Shown here piece after piece: positions 1-5,392 of a stretch of DNA of 5,392 bases. The stretch is taken from positions 3,830 through 9,221 of the forward strand of contig DGEY01000025.1 of the NCBI GenBank assembly GCA_002391385.1, in the 5' to 3' direction. Position 1 is the stretch's first letter; each line of letters begins with the position of its first letter. The notes under the pieces were generated by a model. It saw only the letters and a program-made list of their open reading frames with translations. It made no database searches and was not told the origin of the DNA. This stretch comes from Firmicutes bacterium UBA3914 (GTDB lineage Bacteria; Bacillota; Limnochordia; Darwinibacteriales; Darwinibacteriaceae). The translations under genes were made by a program, and so were the position numbers.

Positions 1-7
1 GCTTGGG

Positions 8-15
8 GGAAGGAG
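8..15 (+). promoter_or_regulatory. Shine-Dalgarno sequence that fixes the lonB start
   Basis: GGAAGGAG lies 8 nt before the ATG at 24, an ideal Gram-positive ribosome binding site. It settles the start at ATG 24 rather than the in-frame TTG at 3, which would lie upstream of this site and add seven residues before the hydrophobic N-terminus. Confidence 0.85.
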
Positions 16-23
16 CAGTACAC

Positions 24-1718
24 ATGGAAATTCTGGGGTTGATCAACCTTTTCTTTGCCATTGTCATCGGTTTGTATTTCTGGAATCTCCTCCGTCAGCA
101 GCAGGGGAGCAAAACCGCCGTGGACCGGGAGTCCCGGCGGGAGATGGAAAAGCTCCGGCGGCTCAAGAGCATCGCCCTGAGCGAACCCCTCTCTGAACTG
201 ACGCGCCCTAAGGAGCTCCAGGAAATCGTGGGGCAAAGCGACGGTCTGAAGGCGTTAAGGGCTGCCCTCTGCGGCGCCAATCCGCAGCATGTGATCATCT
301 ACGGCCCGCCTGGGGTGGGCAAGACCGCCGCGGCCCGGGTGGTGCTGGAGGAAGCCAAGAAGAACCCCCTTTCCCCCTTTGCGCCTGATGCGGCGTTTGT
401 GGAAGTGGATGCCACCACCGCCCGCTTTGACGAGCGGGGCATAGCCGATCCCCTCTTGGGTTCGGTCCACGATCCCATCTACCAGGGGGCCGGGCCCCTG
501 GGCGTGGCGGGGATTCCCCAGCCCAAGCCCGGGGCGGTGACCAAGGCCCACGGCGGGGTGCTGTTCATCGACGAGATTGGGGAACTCCACCCCATCCAGC
601 TCAACAAACTTCTCAAGGTCCTGGAGGACCGCAGGGTGTTTCTGGACAGCGCCTACTACTCAGCGGACGACCACAACATCCCGCAGCACATCCACGATAT
701 CTTCCAAAACGGACTGCCCGCGGATTTCCGCTTGGTGGGGGCCACGACGCGCCTGGCGGAAGAGCTGCCGCCTGCGCTGCGCTCACGCTGTCTGGAGATC
801 TACTTCCGCAATTTGACCCCGGAAGAGATCGGCATCATCGCCGCCAACGCCAGCGCCAAGATCAAGCTGCCCCTGGAGCCGGGGGCCCTAGAGGAGATCA
901 AGCGCTTTGCCGCCAACGGCCGGGATGCGGTGAATATGGTGCAGCTCGCCGGTGGTGTGGCCTTCAGTGAAGGGCGCAGGACCATCACCAAAGCTGATGT
1001 GCAGTGGGTGCTCAGCTGCGGTCAGTACACCCCCAGGCCCCAGAACCGCATCCGCCAGGAGCCGGCGGTGGGCGTGGTCAACGGACTGGCCATGTATGGA
1101 CCCAACCTGGGTACGGTGATCGAGGTGGAGGCCGCGGCCGCCGCCTCCCGACCCGGCAGGGGACAGGTTAAGGTTACGGGCATCATGGATGAGGAAGAAT
1201 TCGGACGGCAGGGCAGGACCATGCGCCGGCGCTCCCAGGCCCTCTCCTCGGTGGATAACGTCCTCACTGTGCTCAGAACCTGTCTAGCCCTACGCCCCCA
1301 GGACTACGACATTCACATCAACTTCCCCGGGGGCATCCCCGTGGACGGACCTTCCGCGGGGGTGAGCATGGTCACCGCGGTGGCCTCGGTCCTCACCAAC
1401 CAGCCGGTATCTAACCTGGTGGCCATGACGGGGGAGGTGACCATCCGGGGCTTGGTGCGGGCCGTGGGGGGAATTGTCCCCAAGGTGCGGGCAGCAGGCG
1501 AAGCTGGGGTGAAGAAGGTGCTGATCCCCAAGGAGAACTGGCAGGAGAGTTTTGCCCTACAGCGGGAAGTGGAAGTGGTGCCGGTGAGCACCATCCAGGA
1601 GGTTTTGGAGCATGCGCTGTTGGAGGCAGCCGACCAACTGCACCTTCCTGCCGCCCCCCGCACACAGGGCGCCTTATTAGGAGCGTTTCCTAAAATCACC
1701 CCGGGAATAATTCCCTGA
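24..1718 (+). CDS. lonB: LonB, membrane-anchored ATP-dependent Lon-type protease
   Basis: A 564-residue AAA+ Ser-Lys protease that degrades proteins using ATP; in B. subtilis LonB is made in the forespore under sigma-F. Seen here (numbered from ATG 24): a hydrophobic segment at about residues 1-23 that should anchor the protein in the membrane, then a basic linker; Walker A GPPGVGKT at 94-101; Walker B LFIDE at 180-184; the LonB-type insert with HIHDIFQNGLPADF at about 222-235; sensor-1 region GATTR at 239-243; candidate arginine fingers R253/R255; and the protease domain with catalytic Ser444 in DGPSAG and Lys487 in GGIVPK. The 43-residue Ser-Lys spacing matches Lon enzymes. There is no LonN substrate domain, as expected for LonB. 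Length is close to the family norm (about 550). It sits just upstream of lon, as in Bacillus. Its own promoter lies outside the window, so forespore control cannot be checked here. The identification is firm; the sporulation role is inferred from the family. Confidence 0.95.
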   Translation: MEILGLINLFFAIVIGLYFWNLLRQQQGSKTAVDRESRREMEKLRRLKSIALSEPLSELTRPKELQEIVGQSDGLKALRAALCGANPQHVIIYGPPGVGKTAAARVVLEEAKKNPLSPFAPDAAFVEVDATTARFDERGIADPLLGSVHDPIYQGAGPLGVAGIPQPKPGAVTKAHGGVLFIDEIGELHPIQLNKLLKVLEDRRVFLDSAYYSADDHNIPQHIHDIFQNGLPADFRLVGATTRLAEELPPALRSRCLEIYFRNLTPEEIGIIAANASAKIKLPLEPGALEEIKRFAANGRDAVNMVQLAGGVAFSEGRRTITKADVQWVLSCGQYTPRPQNRIRQEPAVGVVNGLAMYGPNLGTVIEVEAAAAASRPGRGQVKVTGIMDEEEFGRQGRTMRRRSQALSSVDNVLTVLRTCLALRPQDYDIHINFPGGIPVDGPSAGVSMVTAVASVLTNQPVSNLVAMTGEVTIRGLVRAVGGIVPKVRAAGEAGVKKVLIPKENWQESFALQREVEVVPVSTIQEVLEHALLEAADQLHLPAAPRTQGALLGAFPKITPGIIP

Positions 1719-1722
1719 TTTT
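1692..1722 (+). terminator. Hairpin at the lonB stop codon, weak terminator or operator
   Basis: A two-part inverted repeat: outer arms AAAATCA (1692-1698) and TGATTTT (1716-1722), inner arms GGGAA (1703-1707) and TTCCC (1711-1715), a TAA loop, and a CCCC bulge on the 5' side. The lonB stop codon TGA (1716-1718) is inside the 3' arm. The arm ends in TTTT but no longer U-run follows, so termination would be partial at best. The 3' half coincides with the expected -35 region of the lon promoter, so a protein-binding site is an alternative. The symmetry is visible; the function is inferred. Confidence 0.4.
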
Positions 1723-1739
1723 CCAAACTATGATACAAT
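1711..1739 (+). promoter_or_regulatory. Candidate lon promoter with extended -10
   Basis: TGATACAAT at 1731-1739 reads as an extended -10 element (TG, one base, then TACAAT, 5 of 6 to consensus). The position 17 nt upstream (1711-1716, TTCCCT) matches the -35 consensus only in its first two bases, so the promoter would lean on the extended -10. Transcription would start near 1746, giving a leader of roughly 24 nt before the lon ATG. No CIRCE element and no CtsR heptad repeat is visible around it, so heat-shock control by HrcA or CtsR is not supported. Confidence 0.55.
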
Positions 1740-1757
1740 AGAGGTACATGAACCAAT

Positions 1758-1764
1758 GGGGGTG
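1758..1764 (+). promoter_or_regulatory. G-rich Shine-Dalgarno of lon
   Basis: GGGGGTG followed by a 5-nt spacer and ATG at 1770. It differs from AGGAGGTG mainly by G for A, and supports the ATG at 1770 over the out-of-frame ATG at 1748. The same GGGGGTG-N5-ATG arrangement precedes the gene at 4927. Confidence 0.7.
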
Positions 1765-1769
1765 TAGAA

Positions 1770-4184
1770 ATGGCAGAGAAGGTTTCCTCTCAGATGTTTC
1801 CGTTGCTACCTCTCCGTGGAACGCTTGTTTTCCCCTATATGGTTACACCGCTGGAAGTTGGGCGGCGGCGCTCAATAGAAGCCATCGAGCAGGCCGTGGT
1901 TGGAGACGGGCGTATAGTTTTGGCGGCACAGCATCATGTGCACACTGAAGAGCCTCAACCCGATGATATATACAAAGTAGGCACCCTGTGCGAAATAAAG
2001 CAGCTGCTGAAGGTACCCGAGGGTCAAGTGCGCGTACTGGTAGAGGGCCTGGCCCGAGTCACCCTCGAACATGTGGATGATGCTGATGGTTATTACGAAG
2101 CATTTATAACCGTTGTCCCCGAAATAGATGGAGAGATGACCAGGTTGGAGCGGGAGGCGCTGGTGCGCAGCGTCCGGGAAGAGTTTGGCAAGTATGTGCG
2201 CCTCGGCAAGAAGATACCAGCCGAGGTGCTCATGTCGGTAAGCGGTATTGAAGATCCCCATCGCCTGGCGGATACCATCGCCAGCCAGCTTCTGATTTCC
2301 TTCCAGGAGAAGCAGAAGCTTCTGGAGATCTTCCCTGTGGATCAGCGGCTGGAAGCCATTTTAGGCCTCCTCTACCGGGAAGGTGAGATCCTCAGCCTGG
2401 AGAAGTCCATCCAGCAGCGGGTACGCCGGCAGATGGAAAAGGCGCAGCGGGAGTACTACCTGCGGGAGCAGATCAAAGCCATCCAGGTGGAACTGGGTGA
2501 GCGGGATGAAAAGGGCAAGACCGAGACGGAGGAGATGAAGGAGCGGCTCCAGGAGGCTAAGCTTCCCAAGGAGGCTAAGGCCAAGGTGCTGCACGAAATC
2601 CACCGCCTGGAAAGGATGCCCCCCATGTCCGCGGAAGCCACCGTGGTCCGCAATTATATCGACTGGATGCTCTCCCTGCCCTGGTCCAAGCGGACGAAGG
2701 ACCGCCTGGATCTGAACATGGCCGAGGAGATCCTCAACGAGGACCATTACGGCCTGGAACAGGTGAAAGAGCGCATCTTGGAGTTTCTGGCTGTGCGCCA
2801 GCTCACCAAGAACTCCAAGGGGCCGATTCTCTGCCTCGTGGGCCCGCCGGGGGTGGGCAAGACCTCCCTGGCCCAATCTGTGGGCAAGGCTCTCAACCGC
2901 AACTTCGCCCGCCTTTCCCTGGGCGGCGTGCGGGATGAGGCGGAGATCAGGGGGCATAGGCGCACTTATATCGGGTCGCTGCCCGGGCGCATCATCCAGA
3001 CCATGCGCACCGTGGGCACCCGCAATCCAGTAATCGTCCTCGATGAAATTGATAAGCTGGCCTCTGATTTTCGGGGAGACCCGGCCTCCGCCCTTTTGGA
3101 GGTGCTGGATCCCGAGCAGAACAACAGCTTCGTCGATCACTATCTGGAAGTTCCCTTTGATCTATCTGAGGTCTTTTTCATTACCACCGCCAATGTGCTG
3201 CACACCATTCCGCCTCCCCTGCGGGACCGGATGGAAGTGATCAGCATCCCTGGCTACACTGAATACGAGAAGTTTGAGATTGCCAAGCGGCATCTCTGGC
3301 CTAAGCAGCTCAAGGCCAACGGACTCAAGCCTGAACAGATCCAGATCTCCGATAACACCATCCACAAGGTGATCAGCGAGTACACCAAAGAAGCTGGCGT
3401 GAGAACTTTAGAGCGCCGCCTGGGCACCATCTGCCGCAAGGTGGCCACGGAGATTGTCAAGGGCCAGATCACCAGCGCCCGGATCACCGTGAGCAACCTC
3501 CACAAATACCTGGGTGTCCGGCGCTATATCCCCACCGCGGCGGACAAGGAGGATAAGGTGGGCGTAGCCACCGGCCTGGCCTACACCCAGGTGGGAGGCG
3601 AGATCCTCAGCATCGAAGTGACGGTGATCGAGGGCAAGGGTAAGCTCACCCTCACCGGGCAGCTGGGGGATGTGATGCGGGAATCGGCCCAGGCCGCCCT
3701 GAGCTATGTGCGCTCCAGGGCTGCTGAGCTGGGCATTGATCCCAAGTTCCATGAAAGTAAGGACATCCACATGCACATACCGGAGGGGGCTGTCCCCAAA
3801 GATGGGCCCTCCGCGGGCATCACCATTGCCACCGCCCTGGCCAGTGCCCTCACCAACCGGCCGGTGCGGGCCGATGTGTCCATGACCGGGGAGATCACCC
3901 TCAGGGGCAGGGTCCTGGCGGTGGGAGGCATCAAGGAGAAGCTCTTGGCTGCCCACCGGGCCGGTATTTCCCGGGTTCTGCTGCCCGCGGAAAACGAGAA
4001 GGATCTGGAGGAGGTGCCCGCCAACGTCCTCAGCAAGCTCCAGATCACCTTTGTGGACCACATGGACCAGGTGCTGGCCCATGCGCTCTACCTGGAGCCG
4101 GTGGATCCCGAGCCCCCCGCCTTCATCCTGCCGGAAGCGGCGCAGGTGGCCGATGGGTCCTGGATGGGGGAACACGAGGCATGA
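1770..4184 (+). CDS. lon: Lon (LonA), ATP-dependent serine protease
   Basis: An 804-residue cytosolic Lon protease, a hexameric AAA+ enzyme that removes misfolded and regulatory proteins. Domains in order: LonN substrate domain at about residues 8-200, opening with the typical PLLPLRGTLVFPYMVTPLEV; a charged helical, probably coiled-coil stretch at about 205-290; Walker A GPPGVGKT at 358-365; Walker B VIVLDEID at 421-428; sensor-1 Asn475; candidate arginine fingers R485/R487; sensor-2 region GVRTLERR at 543-550; and the protease domain with catalytic Ser681 in DGPSAG and Lys724 in GGIKEK, 43 apart as in E. coli Lon (S679/K722). All key residues are present, so the enzyme should be active. It ends with a Pro- and acid-rich tail of about 31 residues, making it slightly longer than typical Bacillus LonA. 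The first ~150 codons have unusual codon use (see findings). It has its own candidate promoter and overlaps ysxC by 4 bases. Confidence 0.98.
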   Translation: MAEKVSSQMFPLLPLRGTLVFPYMVTPLEVGRRRSIEAIEQAVVGDGRIVLAAQHHVHTEEPQPDDIYKVGTLCEIKQLLKVPEGQVRVLVEGLARVTLEHVDDADGYYEAFITVVPEIDGEMTRLEREALVRSVREEFGKYVRLGKKIPAEVLMSVSGIEDPHRLADTIASQLLISFQEKQKLLEIFPVDQRLEAILGLLYREGEILSLEKSIQQRVRRQMEKAQREYYLREQIKAIQVELGERDEKGKTETEEMKERLQEAKLPKEAKAKVLHEIHRLERMPPMSAEATVVRNYIDWMLSLPWSKRTKDRLDLNMAEEILNEDHYGLEQVKERILEFLAVRQLTKNSKGPILCLVGPPGVGKTSLAQSVGKALNRNFARLSLGGVRDEAEIRGHRRTYIGSLPGRIIQTMRTVGTRNPVIVLDEIDKLASDFRGDPASALLEVLDPEQNNSFVDHYLEVPFDLSEVFFITTANVLHTIPPPLRDRMEVISIPGYTEYEKFEIAKRHLWPKQLKANGLKPEQIQISDNTIHKVISEYTKEAGVRTLERRLGTICRKVATEIVKGQITSARITVSNLHKYLGVRRYIPTAADKEDKVGVATGLAYTQVGGEILSIEVTVIEGKGKLTLTGQLGDVMRESAQAALSYVRSRAAELGIDPKFHESKDIHMHIPEGAVPKDGPSAGITIATALASALTNRPVRADVSMTGEITLRGRVLAVGGIKEKLLAAHRAGISRVLLPAENEKDLEEVPANVLSKLQITFVDHMDQVLAHALYLEPVDPEPPAFILPEAAQVADGSWMGEHEA

Positions 4185-4762
4185 TCCTCAACGTGCACAA
4201 CGCAGAGTTTCTCACCAGCGCGGTGAATGCCCGGGGCTATCCGGTCCATGATCTCAAGGAGATCGCTTTGGTGGGGCGTTCCAATGTGGGCAAGTCCTCG
4301 CTCATCAACGCTTTGGTGAACCGCAGGAAATTTGCCCGCACCTCCAACCAGCCTGGGCGCACCCAGTCCATCAACTTCTACCGCGTCGACCAGCTGTGCC
4401 TGGTGGACCTGCCTGGCTACGGCTTTGCCAAGGTGCCCGCGGCTGTGCGCAGTGCCTGGCGGCCCATGATTGAAGGCTATCTCACCGGCCGGCCCAATCT
4501 GGTGGGGGTGCTGCACCTGGTGGATGTACGGCACGAGCCCACCAAAGATGATCAGGTGATGAACCTCTGGCTCAGGGAAATGGAGCTGCCCTCGGCTTTG
4601 ATTGCCACGAAGGTGGACAAGATCAGCCGGGGCCACTACCAAAAGCATGTTCAGATGATTAAGGCTGCCCTGGGCCGAGAACCCGTGCTCTTTTCGGCCC
4701 AGACCAAAGAGGGCCGGGACGAGGTTCTGCAGATCATCTGCACCCTGGCCGGGTTGATGTAG
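4181..4762 (+). CDS. ysxC: YsxC/EngB, ribosome biogenesis GTP-binding protein
   Basis: A 193-residue TRAFAC-class GTPase of the EngB/YihA family, which helps late assembly of the 50S ribosomal subunit and is essential in B. subtilis. Motifs seen: G1 P-loop GRSNVGKSS at 32-40; G2 region PGRTQSINFY at 58-67; G3 DLPGYG at 76-81, where EngB proteins carry Tyr; G4 TKVD at 143-146; and G5 SAQTKEG at 172-178. The N-terminus (AEFLTSAV then a conserved Pro) fits the family, as does the length (about 195). The start ATG overlaps the lon stop as ATGA, which points to translational coupling; GGGGG at 4166-4170 and GAGG at 4176-4179 lie upstream, but neither is ideally spaced. Linkage of ysxC to lon is conserved in Bacilli and many Clostridia. 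The gene is the last of its operon, with strong terminators just downstream. Confidence 0.97.
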   Translation: MILNVHNAEFLTSAVNARGYPVHDLKEIALVGRSNVGKSSLINALVNRRKFARTSNQPGRTQSINFYRVDQLCLVDLPGYGFAKVPAAVRSAWRPMIEGYLTGRPNLVGVLHLVDVRHEPTKDDQVMNLWLREMELPSALIATKVDKISRGHYQKHVQMIKAALGREPVLFSAQTKEGRDEVLQIICTLAGLM

Positions 4763-4773
4763 AAGGAATGGAA

Positions 4774-4817
4774 AGGGGTCTTCAGTGCGCAATGCGTACT
4801 GGAGACCCCTCTTTTTT
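4774..4817 (+). terminator. Strong intrinsic terminator of the lon-ysxC operon
   Basis: The 5' arm AGGGGTCTTCAGTGCGC (4774-4790) pairs with GCGTACTGGAGACCCCT (4794-4810). This gives about 17 consecutive pairs including two G-U pairs, an AAT triloop, then C and six Ts at 4812-4817. It begins 12 nt after the ysxC stop codon. There is no matching T-run on the other strand, so it works for + strand transcripts only. Confidence 0.95.
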
Positions 4818-4821
4818 ACTG

Positions 4822-4842
4822 CTTCCCTCCGGGGAGTTTTTT
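4822..4842 (+). terminator. Second, shorter intrinsic terminator in tandem
   Basis: CTTCCC (4822-4827) pairs with GGGGAG (4831-4836) across a TCC triloop, with one G-U pair, and is followed directly by six Ts at 4837-4842. It lies just 4 nt after the T-run of the first terminator, so it looks like a backup. The 5' arm could instead pair with the G-rich segment at 4843-4852. Confidence 0.65.
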
Positions 4843-4854
4843 GGGGAGGGGGCC

Positions 4855-4872
4855 CAGGATAGCAGGATATCC
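4855..4872. repeat. Short direct repeat and palindrome upstream of the last gene
   Basis: CAGGATA occurs at 4855-4861 and again at 4863-4869, in 8-nt register. The second copy runs into the perfect palindrome GGATATCC (4865-4872). An AT-rich stretch follows (about 4867-4898), which is where a promoter for the gene at 4927 would be expected, but I cannot assign a convincing -35/-10 pair. It could be a regulator site or chance. Confidence 0.3.
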
Positions 4873-4912
4873 CAAATTGATAAAGAATTACCATTACAGG
4901 GCTGATGGGATT

Positions 4913-4921
4913 GGGGGGGTG
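4913..4921 (+). promoter_or_regulatory. G-rich Shine-Dalgarno of the last gene
   Basis: A run of seven Gs followed by TG (4913-4921), then a 5-nt spacer before ATG 4927. It supports this ATG as the start and resembles the site used by lon. Confidence 0.65.
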
Positions 4922-4926
4922 CTGCT

Positions 4927-5392
4927 ATGGAGCAGCGAGTGGAAAGACTGCAGAAGATCACCGCGTTTATCACTGCTGCCACAGCCTTAATCTTAGGCGT
5001 TATTTTTTATAATGGCGCAGGTGAGCAGGGATGGCTCGTTTTGCTCAGCCTTGCGGCAGTGTTTCTTTATCTGCAGACAATTGTAGTGCGCATTGGGGAA
5101 TGTGCCGACTATTCCTTGGCTACCGCCTCCGTTCTCCCAATTGTGTTTCTGTGCGGGCCCACTCCGGCGATGATCGTTTCAGCTTTGGCCGGGATTGCCG
5201 ACGGGGTGGTGCACAAGAAGGAATGGCCGAGGATTATGTTCAACGCGGCCCAGCTGCCCATCTCGGCTTTGATGAGTGCCCTGGCTTTTGGGTTTTTCCG
5301 GGATCACCTGGGAAGTACGGGGCTCAGCCTGGTGGTGTCCATGGCGGCCGGGGCCTTGGTGTATATCCTGGCCAACATCTCCCTGGTGGCCC
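4927..5392 (+). CDS. Multi-pass membrane protein, N-terminal part, possibly the sensor domain of a signalling protein
   Basis: An open frame from ATG 4927 to the window end (155 full codons, cut at the 3' side) with a good ribosome binding site. The product begins with a short charged segment (MEQRVERLQK) and then has about six hydrophobic segments, at roughly residues 11-29, 36-55, 62-78, 79-94, 103-124 and 132-155, with short polar links such as HKKEWPR at 96-102. There is no cleavable signal peptide. The pattern, including the RIMFNAAQLPISAL stretch at about 102-115, recalls the membrane sensing domains found ahead of HD-GYP or GGDEF output domains in Clostridia. That is a recollection of pattern, not a demonstrated match, and no output domain is visible here. 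A transporter or another integral membrane protein remains possible. It lies 164 nt after ysxC behind two terminators, so it is a separate transcription unit. Its first ~70 codons are more AT-rich than the rest. Confidence 0.85.
   Translation, partial: MEQRVERLQKITAFITAATALILGVIFYNGAGEQGWLVLLSLAAVFLYLQTIVVRIGECADYSLATASVLPIVFLCGPTPAMIVSALAGIADGVVHKKEWPRIMFNAAQLPISALMSALAFGFFRDHLGSTGLSLVVSMAAGALVYILANISLVA

Noticed and set aside
3..23. TTG at 3 as an alternative lonB start
   Set aside because: The strong GGAAGGAG site at 8-15 sits downstream of it and is ideally spaced for ATG 24, where the family-typical hydrophobic N-terminus begins.
1719..1769. Heat-shock operators (CIRCE or CtsR box) ahead of lon
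   Set aside because: Neither the TTAGCACTC/GAGTGCTAA arms nor tandem GGTCAAA-type heptads are present.
1748..1948. Small + strand ORF starting 22 nt before lon, with GAGGT just upstream
   Set aside because: It runs out of frame through the conserved LonN coding region, the GAGGT-to-ATG spacing is too short, and the product resembles nothing I recognise.
2361..3140. 259-codon antisense ORF within lon
   Set aside because: It is a by-product of GC-rich codon bias opposite a highly conserved gene, with His/Gly/Leu-rich low-information translation and no upstream signals. The antisense ORF at 3408-4175 is rejected for the same reasons.
4088..4894. 268-codon antisense ORF across ysxC and the terminators
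   Set aside because: It is a shadow of ysxC in the complementary strand and reads straight through both intrinsic terminator hairpins.
4877..4906. TTGATA as a -35 box for the last gene
   Set aside because: The candidate -10 at 18-nt spacing (GCTGAT) matches only 3 of 6 bases, and nearby alternatives are no better, so no promoter was called.
1..5392. CRISPR array, tRNA, rRNA, insertion sequence or phage genes
   Set aside because: There are no regularly spaced repeats, cloverleaf-like segments, transposase frames or terminal inverted repeats. The window is almost filled by conserved housekeeping genes.

Overview
This is a gene-dense chromosomal segment with every gene on the + strand. It most likely comes from a fairly high-GC, spore-forming Firmicute (Clostridia-grade lineages such as Moorella or the Peptococcaceae are plausible; the exact taxon is inference). 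The pointers are the gene order lonB - lon - ysxC, the same order as in Bacillus subtilis, where LonB is a sporulation-associated membrane Lon protease; the strong purine-rich or G-rich Shine-Dalgarno sequences; and intrinsic terminators with T-runs.

Layout. (1) 24-1718: lonB, complete, a membrane-anchored AAA+ Lon-type protease. (2) 1719-1769: a 51-bp gap with an extended -10 promoter candidate, preceded by a hairpin that includes the lonB stop codon. (3) 1770-4184: lon (lonA), complete, the soluble ATP-dependent protease with its N-terminal substrate domain. (4) 4181-4762: ysxC (engB/yihA), an essential-type ribosome-assembly GTPase, overlapping lon by the 4 bases ATGA. (5) 4763-4926: an intergenic region with two consecutive intrinsic terminators, then a G-rich patch, a short direct repeat and an AT-rich stretch ahead of the next gene. 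(6) 4927 to the window end: the 5' part (155 codons) of a multi-pass membrane protein cut by the window edge, possibly the sensor domain of a signalling protein.

How they work together: LonB and Lon are two Ser-Lys proteases for protein quality control and regulated proteolysis, one at the membrane and one in the cytosol. YsxC is co-transcribed and probably translationally coupled to lon; it acts in 50S subunit assembly. The tandem terminators close this operon, so the membrane protein is a separate transcription unit.

The window is largely ordinary and conserved, and I see no new system in it. The points most worth a second look are a sharp codon-usage discontinuity inside lon (ATA isoleucine codons dominate the first ~150 codons and almost vanish afterwards), the structured lonB/lon junction, the double terminator, and the uncharacterised truncated membrane gene.
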